Shown: in pieces, positions 23,481 to 31,195 of the stretch
Position numbering within the stretch: the stretch's first letter is position 1
How the letters are laid out: each line of letters opens with the position of its first letter
Assembly (NCBI GenBank): GCA_904501835.1
Contig: CAJGBW010000015.1
Coordinates: forward strand, 1-32,626
Direction: 5' to 3'
From: an uncultured Bacteroidales bacterium
GTDB lineage: Bacteria; Bacteroidota; Bacteroidia; Bacteroidales; UBA932
Length of the DNA stretch: 32,626 bases
The notes under the pieces: generated by a model
Database searches by the model: none
The model's input: only the letters and a program-made list of their open reading frames with translations
What the model was told of the DNA's origin: nothing
Position numbers and translations under genes: made by a program

Positions 23481-24737
23481 ACAGCGATCGTCATACTGAA
23501 TTGGAACGGGGAAAAATATCTCAAAAAATTCCTCGCTCCGATTCTGCGTTCTGTCCAAGACAATGATGCTGAAGTGATTGTCGCTGACAACAATTCCACA
23601 GACGGCTCTGTATCCTACATTGAAAACTGCTTTGAGGGACGCATACGCACCCTTTGCCTTGACAAGAATTATGGCTTTGCGGAGGGTTACAACAAAGCCC
23701 TGCAACAGATTGACGCGCAATACTACCTCCTGCTCAATTCTGACGTTTGGGTTGAAGGAAATTGGTTGGATGCTTTGGAAGAATGGATGGATTTACATCC
23801 CGACTGCGCGGTTTGCGGCCCCAAAATCCTCAGTTACGATCGTCAAGACGAATTTGAATATGCCGGTGCAGCCGGAGGTCTGATTGATATTTTGGGCTAT
23901 AGTTTCTGCCGGGGACGTATCATGTCCTATATCGAAAAAGACCAGGGACAGTACGAAATGCCCGAAGATACTTTTTGGCAGAGCGGCGCCTGCATGATGG
24001 TCCGTTCCAGCGTATGGCGTGAATTGGGCGGCTTTGACAAAGACTATTTTGCTCATTTTGAAGAAATTGACTTCTGCTGGCGAGCCAAATTGGCCCATTA
24101 TCGCGTTTGCTATGTACCCCGTAGCCACGTCTATCACGTCGGCGGAGGCACCCTGCCTCAAGACTCTCCTTGGAAGCTGAAATTAAACTATCGCAACAAC
24201 CTGCTCACCCTTCACAAAAATTACGCAAAAACCATCGCCCTTCGCGATTTGTTTGAACTGATTGCCACCCTGGTAAAAAGTTCGGATTTCTGTGGCATCA
24301 ATGAGTGGGAATGTTGCCTGAGGTTGTACGAAGAACTGCCGGCAGAACTTCAACAAGAGCTACTTGGGAATGCAGCCAAAGAGGGAATTAACAGCCGGAA
24401 ACGCATCATTCTCAAACGCAAATTTTTGGATGTACTTTCTGCCTTCGTATATCTTGTGAGCGGAAAGAAAGCCGCTTTCAAGGCCGTTTTTCAAGCCCAC
24501 CGAGAGTTTGATATGTTGAAAAAGACGCATGCGCAAGAAAGCACAGAAAGTCTATACAACTATCTTCAGAAGTCATTACAAGAAGATTTCATTCATAAGT
24601 TCCTACAACTGGACCTTGAAAATGGCTTTGGAAAGAAAGTGAGCATCAAAGGAATATCCTCCCATTGGATTATTCCTTATGCCTACCGATACAAAGAAAA
24701 AGTCCACGACAGGATAAATAAAGAGATCAAATTATGA
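23475..24737 (+). CDS. Family 2 glycosyltransferase (rhamnosyltransferase-like)
   Basis: An inverting GT-A glycosyltransferase using a nucleotide sugar. The nucleotide-binding motifs are VILNWNGEKYL at the N-terminus and ADNNSTDGS (about 36-44). The DxD-type metal site is NSD90V, and the acceptor region has FWQSGACMMVRSSVWRELGGFDKDYFAHFEEIDFCWR. The layout resembles the rhamnosyltransferase-like GT2 group of envelope glycan synthesis. After about residue 270 there is an additional helical, Lys-rich C-terminal region with no motif I recognise. It overlaps trkA by 4 nt (ATGA). It stands alone, away from any O-antigen cluster, so its acceptor is unknown. Confidence 0.9.
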   Translation: MKTAIVILNWNGEKYLKKFLAPILRSVQDNDAEVIVADNNSTDGSVSYIENCFEGRIRTLCLDKNYGFAEGYNKALQQIDAQYYLLLNSDVWVEGNWLDALEEWMDLHPDCAVCGPKILSYDRQDEFEYAGAAGGLIDILGYSFCRGRIMSYIEKDQGQYEMPEDTFWQSGACMMVRSSVWRELGGFDKDYFAHFEEIDFCWRAKLAHYRVCYVPRSHVYHVGGGTLPQDSPWKLKLNYRNNLLTLHKNYAKTIALRDLFELIATLVKSSDFCGINEWECCLRLYEELPAELQQELLGNAAKEGINSRKRIILKRKFLDVLSAFVYLVSGKKAAFKAVFQAHREFDMLKKTHAQESTESLYNYLQKSLQEDFIHKFLQLDLENGFGKKVSIKGISSHWIIPYAYRYKEKVHDRINKEIKL

Positions 24738-26098
24738 AAATCATTATTGCAGGTGCCTGCGAGGTCGGTTCTCACCTCGCCAAAATGCTATCAACGTCTG
24801 GCAGAAATGACATTACGCTCATTGATAATTCAGAAAAAAGACTGACGGCTGTTGCAGAAAGTGCCGATATCATTACCATTTGCGGGGATTCCTCCTCTAT
24901 CAAGACCTTGCAGGAGGCCCGCGTCGAGTCTGCCGATTTGTTTATCTCTGTAAATCCTTCCAGCTCACAAAATCTGAATATAGTCAGCGCCCTGTTAGCC
25001 AAGAAATTAGGTTGCAAAAAGGTAGTGTCCCGTATCAGCAAGGAAGAATACCTGTCCTACGACAACCGAATTTTGTTTACAGACATGGGCATTGACCTGC
25101 TTTTCTATCCGGAAAAAATTGCCGCAACCGAGATTGTCGATACCTTGAAAAATGCAGGGGCCACAGAAAGTCTTGATTTTGCCCGAGGCAGACTCCAACT
25201 TTCCGTTCTCAAATTAGATGAAGATTCCCCTGTCATAGATTGTAAAATTTTGGATTTCAGCCAGGAAATCACCGAAAAATATCAGATACATTTCCGTATT
25301 GTAGCCGTGTCGCGTAATGGAGAGACCTTGATTCCCGGACCCGATTTCAAGTTCAAGGAAAGAGACATGCTCTTCATCGTTACCCTACGTGAATCCCTCT
25401 CCACCTTGCTGACCGTGATGGGAAAACACGCAGAGCAAGCCAAACGAATTATGATTTTGGGTGGCAGCAATATCGGCGCGATGGTAGCCACACAAATGTA
25501 CGGCATTGCCGAGGAAATCAAAATCATCGACAAAAACCGCGAGGCCTGCCTTGAACTGGCCGACCAATTGGACCCTTCCATTAAAATCATCACGGGAGAC
25601 GTCAGAGATACGGATTTGCTCATTGAAGAAGGCATACGTGGCTATGACGCGGTGATTGCGGTAACCGACAACGCCGAGACCAACATCCTCGCCAGCGTGG
25701 CTGCCAAGAAATTGGGTGTTCCCAAAACCATTGCCAACGTAGAAAACTTTGAATACTTACGCTTGGCAGAGGAAATGGGTATTGACACCACCATCAACCG
25801 CAAGATGATTGCTGCGGCTAAAATCTTCAAACTCACCTTGAGTGATAAAGTAAGATTTATCAAATATATGAATGGCACCAACGCCGAGGTATTGGAATAC
25901 ATCATCGAAGAAGGAGCCGGCATCATCGGCAAGCAACTCAAAGACATTGAGTTCCCCAGCGGTGCGCTGATTGGCGGTGTCATCCGAGGCACAGAGGCCC
26001 AGATTGCGGTAGGAAGCACCATTCTACAAGCCTACGACCGCGTTATTGTATTCTCTATTCCAAGTTCAGTCAATGCGGTCGATAAACTTTTCAAATAA
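24734..26098 (+). CDS. trkA: Trk potassium uptake regulatory protein TrkA
   Basis: Cytoplasmic gating subunit of the Trk K+ channel, with two tandem RCK units (Rossmann RCK_N plus RCK_C). The first Rossmann motif reads GACEVGSHLA where the family has GAGEVG, so its middle glycine is a cysteine. The second reads GGSNIGAMVA. Acidic ends of strand 2 (TLIDNS and KIIDKN) fit NAD(H) or ATP binding. At 454 residues it has the standard length. TrkH is not in the window. The start overlaps the glycosyltransferase stop (ATGA), and the phosphoesterase start lies inside its end. Confidence 0.94.
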   Translation: MKIIIAGACEVGSHLAKMLSTSGRNDITLIDNSEKRLTAVAESADIITICGDSSSIKTLQEARVESADLFISVNPSSSQNLNIVSALLAKKLGCKKVVSRISKEEYLSYDNRILFTDMGIDLLFYPEKIAATEIVDTLKNAGATESLDFARGRLQLSVLKLDEDSPVIDCKILDFSQEITEKYQIHFRIVAVSRNGETLIPGPDFKFKERDMLFIVTLRESLSTLLTVMGKHAEQAKRIMILGGSNIGAMVATQMYGIAEEIKIIDKNREACLELADQLDPSIKIITGDVRDTDLLIEEGIRGYDAVIAVTDNAETNILASVAAKKLGVPKTIANVENFEYLRLAEEMGIDTTINRKMIAAAKIFKLTLSDKVRFIKYMNGTNAEVLEYIIEEGAGIIGKQLKDIEFPSGALIGGVIRGTEAQIAVGSTILQAYDRVIVFSIPSSVNAVDKLFK

Positions 26099-27314
26099 AT
26101 TCTTATTCAGCCTGCTCTGTTTCCTATTGCTTGCCATCCCCCAAGGTTTTGCAGGCAATTTCAGGGTAGCCTTTGTCGGAGACCCTCAGGTTGATAATGA
26201 AGAAGAACTACGCTACGCACAAAAAAGCATATACAAAGAATTACGAGAACGGAAAGACTTGGATATGGTAATTATTCTGGGCGACGTGGTAAACGACAAT
26301 ACCGAATGGCTTGCCCCGAGTTTTGAAAGTCTGGACTCCCTCCCCTGTCCCTGGATATGCGTTCCAGGCAATCACGACCGCAACTACTATAAAAAAGCCA
26401 GCAGCCGCTATCCCGGGAAGAAAATGCCGCAAAGAGCCCGCGACTTGCACGATTTCAAAAAATTAAATGGCTATATAGATACCAGTTTCGTCAAAAGAGG
26501 CGTGCGTTTCATCTGTATGAACAATGTACGGACCGTTGAGACAAGATCCTACGAAGCAGGGTTCTCGAGCTCACAAAAACAGTGGCTGGATTCCTTGATG
26601 CAAATCAGCCAAAAACTCAAGACCATTGTCTTCTGTACACATATTCCCATGAGCCAAAGCACGGGCCTGGACAGCCTGTCCGTGATACTAAGAAATCACC
26701 CTTCCGTCTATTTTGTTTCCGGACACAGCCACCATGTTTTGCGTCACCGCCTGACATTCACGCCCAAGGAAAATGCCTGCCCCGGAGCGCAAAAAATGGA
26801 CTACGAGGAGTTGGTCGCCGGCGCTGCCTGTGGTATGTGGTGGAGGGGCCCGAAAGGAGAAGACGGCATCCCTTATGCCCTGATGAACAGTAGCGATCCG
26901 AGAGGATATTACATAGGCGATTTCTACTGCGGAAAATGGCAAAAAATGCAGTATAAGAGCGTAGGCAACCGACTGCGCGCCAGCGTCACACGCCGCGACA
27001 GCAAGTTGATTATCAATGTATTCGGCGGAGAAAGCAATGCCAAAGTCTCTCTACGCAGCAAGCAATGCGGAGCGCGTTGGATAAATGCCAAAATCAGTGA
27101 AGAAATCTCGGAAGAATTACGCCTAGCCTTGGAATTCAATCATCGTTTAAGCAGCGCTGAAAAGAAAGCCCGACGCAAGGAAATCATCCCCTTACGCAAA
27201 AGAAAATGCAAGCACCTCTGGGAAACAGATGGCACTTGCATACAAGGCAATGAAGTCTATCTTCGCTACGACGATGGTCTCTATCGTTTTGAAGAAAGGC
27301 TCACGATTCGTTAA
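26073..27314 (+). CDS. Secreted calcineurin-like metallophosphoesterase
   Basis: A two-metal phosphoesterase of the secreted Bacteroidota type. From the ATG at 26073 there is a signal peptide (about residues 1-28, ending FAG). The catalytic motifs then follow: GDPQ (Asp37, in place of the common DxH), GDVVND, GNHDR, THIP and GHSHH. The C-terminal half (WWRGPKGEDGIPYALM and SDPRGYYIGDF) resembles the calcineurin-like phosphoesterase C-terminal domain. At 413 residues it is typical. The ATG lies 26 nt inside trkA, in another frame; a TTG at 26046 would add a non-signal-like N-terminus. It converges with cstA, sharing the 4 bp TTAA. The substrate is not known. Confidence 0.87.
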   Translation: MRSINFSNKFLFSLLCFLLLAIPQGFAGNFRVAFVGDPQVDNEEELRYAQKSIYKELRERKDLDMVIILGDVVNDNTEWLAPSFESLDSLPCPWICVPGNHDRNYYKKASSRYPGKKMPQRARDLHDFKKLNGYIDTSFVKRGVRFICMNNVRTVETRSYEAGFSSSQKQWLDSLMQISQKLKTIVFCTHIPMSQSTGLDSLSVILRNHPSVYFVSGHSHHVLRHRLTFTPKENACPGAQKMDYEELVAGAACGMWWRGPKGEDGIPYALMNSSDPRGYYIGDFYCGKWQKMQYKSVGNRLRASVTRRDSKLIINVFGGESNAKVSLRSKQCGARWINAKISEEISEELRLALEFNHRLSSAEKKARRKEIIPLRKRKCKHLWETDGTCIQGNEVYLRYDDGLYRFEERLTIR

Positions 27315-28780
27315 AGCTCGTTTTCCCTCTTCTGTTTGCGATTGGCAAGGCAGAAGACGAATATGGACAGACTGAGCAAAATGCCTACAACATAAGGCAA
27401 CCAAGCCTGGGGTAAACCCAATCCAATCGAATCAAACAAGATAAAACTACCACACACCGCTGTCATAAAGAGGGCGGGAAGCAAGGTAATCAAATAATAC
27501 ATCTTGCGAGAACGGGTATAAAGCCATTGGGTCATGGCCCACAAAGTGAAAGCTGCCAACGTCTGATTCAGCCATCCGAAATAACGCCAAATGGTATTGA
27601 ATCCCTCCTCATCCGCCATATTATACCACAAAAGCAAAATTGCTATCGCAAACAAAGGAATGCTGATAAGAATACGATTTTTAGCGGGCTTCTGATCAAA
27701 ATTCACATAGTCGGCTATCATGATGCGGGCACTGCGGAAAGCCGTATCTCCCGTGGTAATCGGGGCTGCCACCACACCGATAATCGCCAAAATACTACCG
27801 ACGGCACCCAACCAATATTTGGATACACTTACCACCACGGCAGGTGCCTGGGCAGAAGAAGCTTGTACCTCTGCCATTCCCCCATCAAAGAAGAAATAAG
27901 AGCTGACGGCCGCCCAAATCAAAGCCACAACACCCTCTGCAATCATGGAGCCATAAAAGATAGGACGCGCGTGTTTTTCGTTGGTCAGGCAACGCGCCAT
28001 CATCGGGCTCTGTGTGGCATGAAAACCACTGATTGCACCACATGCCACCGTAATGAACAGACAAGGGAAAATACTCTGACCGGTCACGCCGATAGAAGGA
28101 CCTCGATTCGCTAGACCATCCCAAAATTCAGGAATGGTGGGCCAATGAATCAAAAGGCAGACAAACAGCCCCAAAGCCATAAACAAGATGCAGAAGGCAA
28201 AAATCGGATAGATTTTACCTATCAACTTGTCAATAGGAAGAATGGAAGCAATGAGATAATAAACAAAAATGATAACCACCCAAAACATCATGGAGGTCAT
28301 TGAATCCTCGGACAGGGCGGCAATATCCCCCAGAATAATGGAGGGACTATACACAAAGACGGCTCCCACCAATAGTAGAAGCGCTGTAATCAAGAAAGTA
28401 ACAAAGACGCGTGTCTTTTTACCGAAGATTTTACCTATCATATCATTGTAGGAACATCCGCCGCCGCGCAAGATGACCATACCGCTGATATAATCATGAA
28501 CAGCCCCGGCAAAAATACAACCCAATACGACCCACAGATAGCAGGCAGGACCAAATTTGGCACCCATAATCGCACCAAAAATAGGACCGGTCCCGGCAAT
28601 GTTCAGAAATTGAATCATAAAGACCTTCCAGGTGGGCATGGGAATATAATCCACCCCATCGGTTTTGGTGAGCGCCGGCGTAGGATTTTTTGCATCCTGA
28701 CGCACCACCGAGGCAAGAAATCGGCCATAAAACAAATAGCCGAGCACAAGTGCCACAATGCTAATCAGAAAAGAATACAT
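27311..28780 (-). CDS. cstA: CstA-family carbon starvation transporter
   Basis: A polytopic inner-membrane protein of the CstA/BtsT family, whose characterised members take up peptides or pyruvate. The N-terminal signature includes GYLFYGRFL, and FLNIAGTGPIFGAIMGAKFGP is the family's hallmark loop. AGAVHDYISGMVILRGGG and SGFHATQSPMMARCL follow. Around a dozen hydrophobic helices are visible. At 489 residues it is the short form found in Bacteroidota; E. coli CstA is about 700. It starts 18 nt after tamL on the same strand, so the two form an operon. Confidence 0.9.
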   Translation of the reverse strand: MYSFLISIVALVLGYLFYGRFLASVVRQDAKNPTPALTKTDGVDYIPMPTWKVFMIQFLNIAGTGPIFGAIMGAKFGPACYLWVVLGCIFAGAVHDYISGMVILRGGGCSYNDMIGKIFGKKTRVFVTFLITALLLLVGAVFVYSPSIILGDIAALSEDSMTSMMFWVVIIFVYYLIASILPIDKLIGKIYPIFAFCILFMALGLFVCLLIHWPTIPEFWDGLANRGPSIGVTGQSIFPCLFITVACGAISGFHATQSPMMARCLTNEKHARPIFYGSMIAEGVVALIWAAVSSYFFFDGGMAEVQASSAQAPAVVVSVSKYWLGAVGSILAIIGVVAAPITTGDTAFRSARIMIADYVNFDQKPAKNRILISIPLFAIAILLLWYNMADEEGFNTIWRYFGWLNQTLAAFTLWAMTQWLYTRSRKMYYLITLLPALFMTAVCGSFILFDSIGLGLPQAWLPYVVGILLSLSIFVFCLANRKQKRENEL

Positions 28781-28798
28781 CTTGTTTTGTATAAAATT

Positions 28799-30973
28799 TT
28801 AGAAAGGATAGCCCACACCGAAATGAACGGCACACCCCTCATTGCTAAACATCTCCTTGAATTTCAGCCATCTCATTCCGGCATCACGGGCCGGGTCATG
28901 AATACGGAATCCCGCATCCAGACGCAACACCAAAAAATCCAGATTCACACGAAGGCCCAAGCCCCAGTTGGCAGCCAAACTCTCCATGTGGTCAAAAGAG
29001 AAAGTTCCCTCATAAAAATAGAGATCGGACAGCAAACGATCCGTAACGATGTCATAAATGTTACCCACATCGACAAAAGCCGCCCCCTCCAATTTCCAGA
29101 ACAAAGGGAAACGATATTCCACATTCATTTCGAATTTCGCTCCGGCTGTCTGACTGGGAATCACAAAATAGTCATAGAGTTTGGAATTTCCGGGACCGAG
29201 TGTACGCGCTTGCCAGCCTCTCATACTGCTGGCGCCACCGGCATAAAAGAGTTTTTCGTAAGGTAGCGATATGGAATTACCATAGCCCACACCGGCTCCG
29301 AGCAAGAAACGGAAAGCAAAAGAATGCTTATCATCCTTGCCGAAGCGTACGACCTGCCCTAAAGTAAGTTCGCCCCTAACATATTGATTATAAGGCATTC
29401 CGAATATATCTTCCGCCTTGAAGAGAGAGAAGAGATTGCCCGCAGTGTCAAATTGAAGACGGGTATAAAAATAGGTCGTGGTCGGATTGGCCTCCGGACT
29501 CGTCTTATACAAGAGCGTTCCTCCCAAACCCCAATCAAAGTGTTCAATAAACGACTGCAACAGAAAAGGATTGTCCATCAAGCTATTGTAGAAATTGGCA
29601 TCTTGATAAGGAATACGAATCAGACCCAACTGCAAGGGATTGAACTGATAGGAAAGCAAATTATTGAAACTGCCCACATAGCCAAAATTTCCGGAGAAAA
29701 CATAACGCTTGTACTCAGGGCGCTCCTGATAAGTAAAACTTACATTCAACTCGGTCTGTGGCATACGTCCCGGGAAAGACTCATAGGGCAGAAACACGAA
29801 TTTAGGAATGCGCAGACCGGCAGAAAAACCCACCTCGTTGGCAGAAATGCTTTTCTTATCTCCGGTAATACGGCTGTTAAAACTGAATTGATGATTGGTG
29901 CGAATACTCACATTGAGAATTTCACCTCCGCCAAAGACATTTTTATGAAAATAGGAAAGCTGGGGGGAAATACCAAAGAGCCAGTTCGCATTGGTAGAAG
30001 CCTGTAAATCTATCTTAAATCCTTGCAACTTTGCCTGTGATAAGACAATGGCGCTACGGACACGCTGATCCTCTCCGACCGATGTCTGAATATTGACCGC
30101 ATTGAAAAGTTGTAGCTGGGACAGACGGGTATAGGTGTTGTTTACTGTATTTTCGCTATACAAATCCCCCGGTTTGATGGTATTGAGCCCTCGCAAGACT
30201 TTCTCTCTGAATGGTAAGGAAGCCGGATAATCAATGCTGACTTCTCCAAAATATCGCTTGGGAGGAAGTTGATTCAGACGCAAAGTCAAAATGGCTTTTC
30301 CGGGAAGGGTCAAAGTGTCCGCCTCATAGACAAAATCGGTCTTGTTAAAGCCATAATAACCATGGTTTCTCAAATAGTTACTTCCACGAGAGGCTTCCAC
30401 ATCTATGTTTTTTTCCGAAAGCCAATCTCCCTTACGCAAAGTAAAATGAGCCGTATCGGCATAAAAACAAGCTCGGAAAGCACTGTCACGCGGTAATTCG
30501 AATTCGATGGAATCGATGGCCACCCGTTTACCCAGGTTCACTTTATAGGTAACCGTGACCTCTTTTCCCTTCGTCACCACATCGCTCTGAACCTCTGAAC
30601 CATAGTAACCGATATACTCCAAATGAGAACGTATATTTTCTTGGGAAATCCGTACAGACGCCTCATCAAAAATCACGGGCGGGTCGCCCAATTTCCGGAC
30701 AAATTTATCCCATCCTTTGCCCTTCCCGTTTTGGGTGTTATACAAAAGCAAAAAGGGCTTCCAGCCAAAAAGAGAGGCATTTTCCTTCTGCTTGATATAA
30801 GGGACGAGTTCGCGGGTATTGAAGCGTTTGGAATTCTCGACAACGACCTTGTTTTTAGACAAAAAATAGTCCCCTTCCGACAAAACGCGAGTGGGACTAC
30901 AGGATACGAGCATGCCCAAAGCCAAAAGGCAAGCGACAAGGCGCGTTTTCCTATGATTTCTAACACTTTCCAT
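28799..30973 (-). CDS. tamL: TamL: Omp85/BamA-family outer-membrane lipoprotein
   Basis: Bacteroidota version of TamA, an outer-membrane barrel of the Omp85 family that works with periplasm-spanning TamB in envelope assembly or lipid transport. The N-terminal lipoprotein signal ends in LVS-Cys25. Two or more POTRA-like domains follow (residues about 30-350; ENIRSHLEYIGYYGSEV and GSNYLRNHGYYGF are typical), then a C-terminal barrel of about 16 strands. In the barrel, the GGASSMRGWQARTLGPG stretch carries the conserved RGW/RGF-type loop, and the final residue is Phe. At 724 residues it is typical. tamB is not adjacent. A -7 box lies 9 nt before the ATG. Confidence 0.9.
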   Translation of the reverse strand: MESVRNHRKTRLVACLLALGMLVSCSPTRVLSEGDYFLSKNKVVVENSKRFNTRELVPYIKQKENASLFGWKPFLLLYNTQNGKGKGWDKFVRKLGDPPVIFDEASVRISQENIRSHLEYIGYYGSEVQSDVVTKGKEVTVTYKVNLGKRVAIDSIEFELPRDSAFRACFYADTAHFTLRKGDWLSEKNIDVEASRGSNYLRNHGYYGFNKTDFVYEADTLTLPGKAILTLRLNQLPPKRYFGEVSIDYPASLPFREKVLRGLNTIKPGDLYSENTVNNTYTRLSQLQLFNAVNIQTSVGEDQRVRSAIVLSQAKLQGFKIDLQASTNANWLFGISPQLSYFHKNVFGGGEILNVSIRTNHQFSFNSRITGDKKSISANEVGFSAGLRIPKFVFLPYESFPGRMPQTELNVSFTYQERPEYKRYVFSGNFGYVGSFNNLLSYQFNPLQLGLIRIPYQDANFYNSLMDNPFLLQSFIEHFDWGLGGTLLYKTSPEANPTTTYFYTRLQFDTAGNLFSLFKAEDIFGMPYNQYVRGELTLGQVVRFGKDDKHSFAFRFLLGAGVGYGNSISLPYEKLFYAGGASSMRGWQARTLGPGNSKLYDYFVIPSQTAGAKFEMNVEYRFPLFWKLEGAAFVDVGNIYDIVTDRLLSDLYFYEGTFSFDHMESLAANWGLGLRVNLDFLVLRLDAGFRIHDPARDAGMRWLKFKEMFSNEGCAVHFGVGYPF

Positions 30974-30982
30974 TCTTCAGTG

Positions 30983-30990
30983 CAAATATA
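30983..30990 (-). promoter_or_regulatory. -7 box of the tamL-cstA operon
   Basis: On the minus strand TATATTTG is an exact TAnnTTTG match, 9 nt before the ATG at 30973. The predicted leader is only a few nucleotides. There is no clear -33 box. It is divergent from the promoter at 30996-31026. Confidence 0.55.
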
Positions 30991-30995
30991 AGAAT

Positions 30996-31026
30996 TTTGT
31001 TTTTTATTGAAAATAAATTACCTTTG
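30996..31026 (+). promoter_or_regulatory. Promoter of the small-protein/fimbrillin locus
   Basis: TTTG (30996-30999), 19 bp, TACCTTTG (31019-31026) is an exact Bacteroidales -33/-7 match. The predicted start is near 31033, about 25 nt before the ATG at 31058. It drives the small protein and probably the lipoprotein gene after it. Confidence 0.75.
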
Positions 31027-31057
31027 AAGGTTAAAATGTTTGTGGAGATTTTAGAGA

Positions 31058-31183
31058 ATGAAAGTAGTTAAAAATTATTACCCACCCCTGCTGCAACTTC
31101 TTGATATAGAAGAAGATAATATATTATGCGAGAGCGCCTTGGATGATTTTGACCCCGAAGATGGATATATTGAAGAATTTTAA
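31058..31183 (+). CDS. 41-residue small protein preceding a fimbrillin-like gene
   Basis: A short gene, MKVVKNYYPPLLQLLDIEED at its N-terminus, then NILCESALDDFDPEDG and IEEF, stop TAA. It is acidic in its second half, with no signal peptide or membrane segment. It resembles the unnamed small Bacteroidales proteins of about 40-60 residues (basic start, Tyr-x-x-Pro, a 'LDIEEDNILCES'-like core, then a Gly/Asp-rich end) often found directly upstream of surface-protein genes. Support comes from a perfect -33/-7 promoter just upstream and the 12-nt gap to the next gene. Function is unknown. Confidence 0.65.
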   Translation: MKVVKNYYPPLLQLLDIEEDNILCESALDDFDPEDGYIEEF

Positions 31184-31195
31184 TACGGAACGAAT

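Noticed and set aside
22812..23720. A 302-codon open frame on the minus strand opposite slyD and the glycosyltransferase start
   Set aside because: It spans two well-supported genes and the repeat between them, and its product is low-complexity with no family motif. It is open only because of the composition of the opposite strand.
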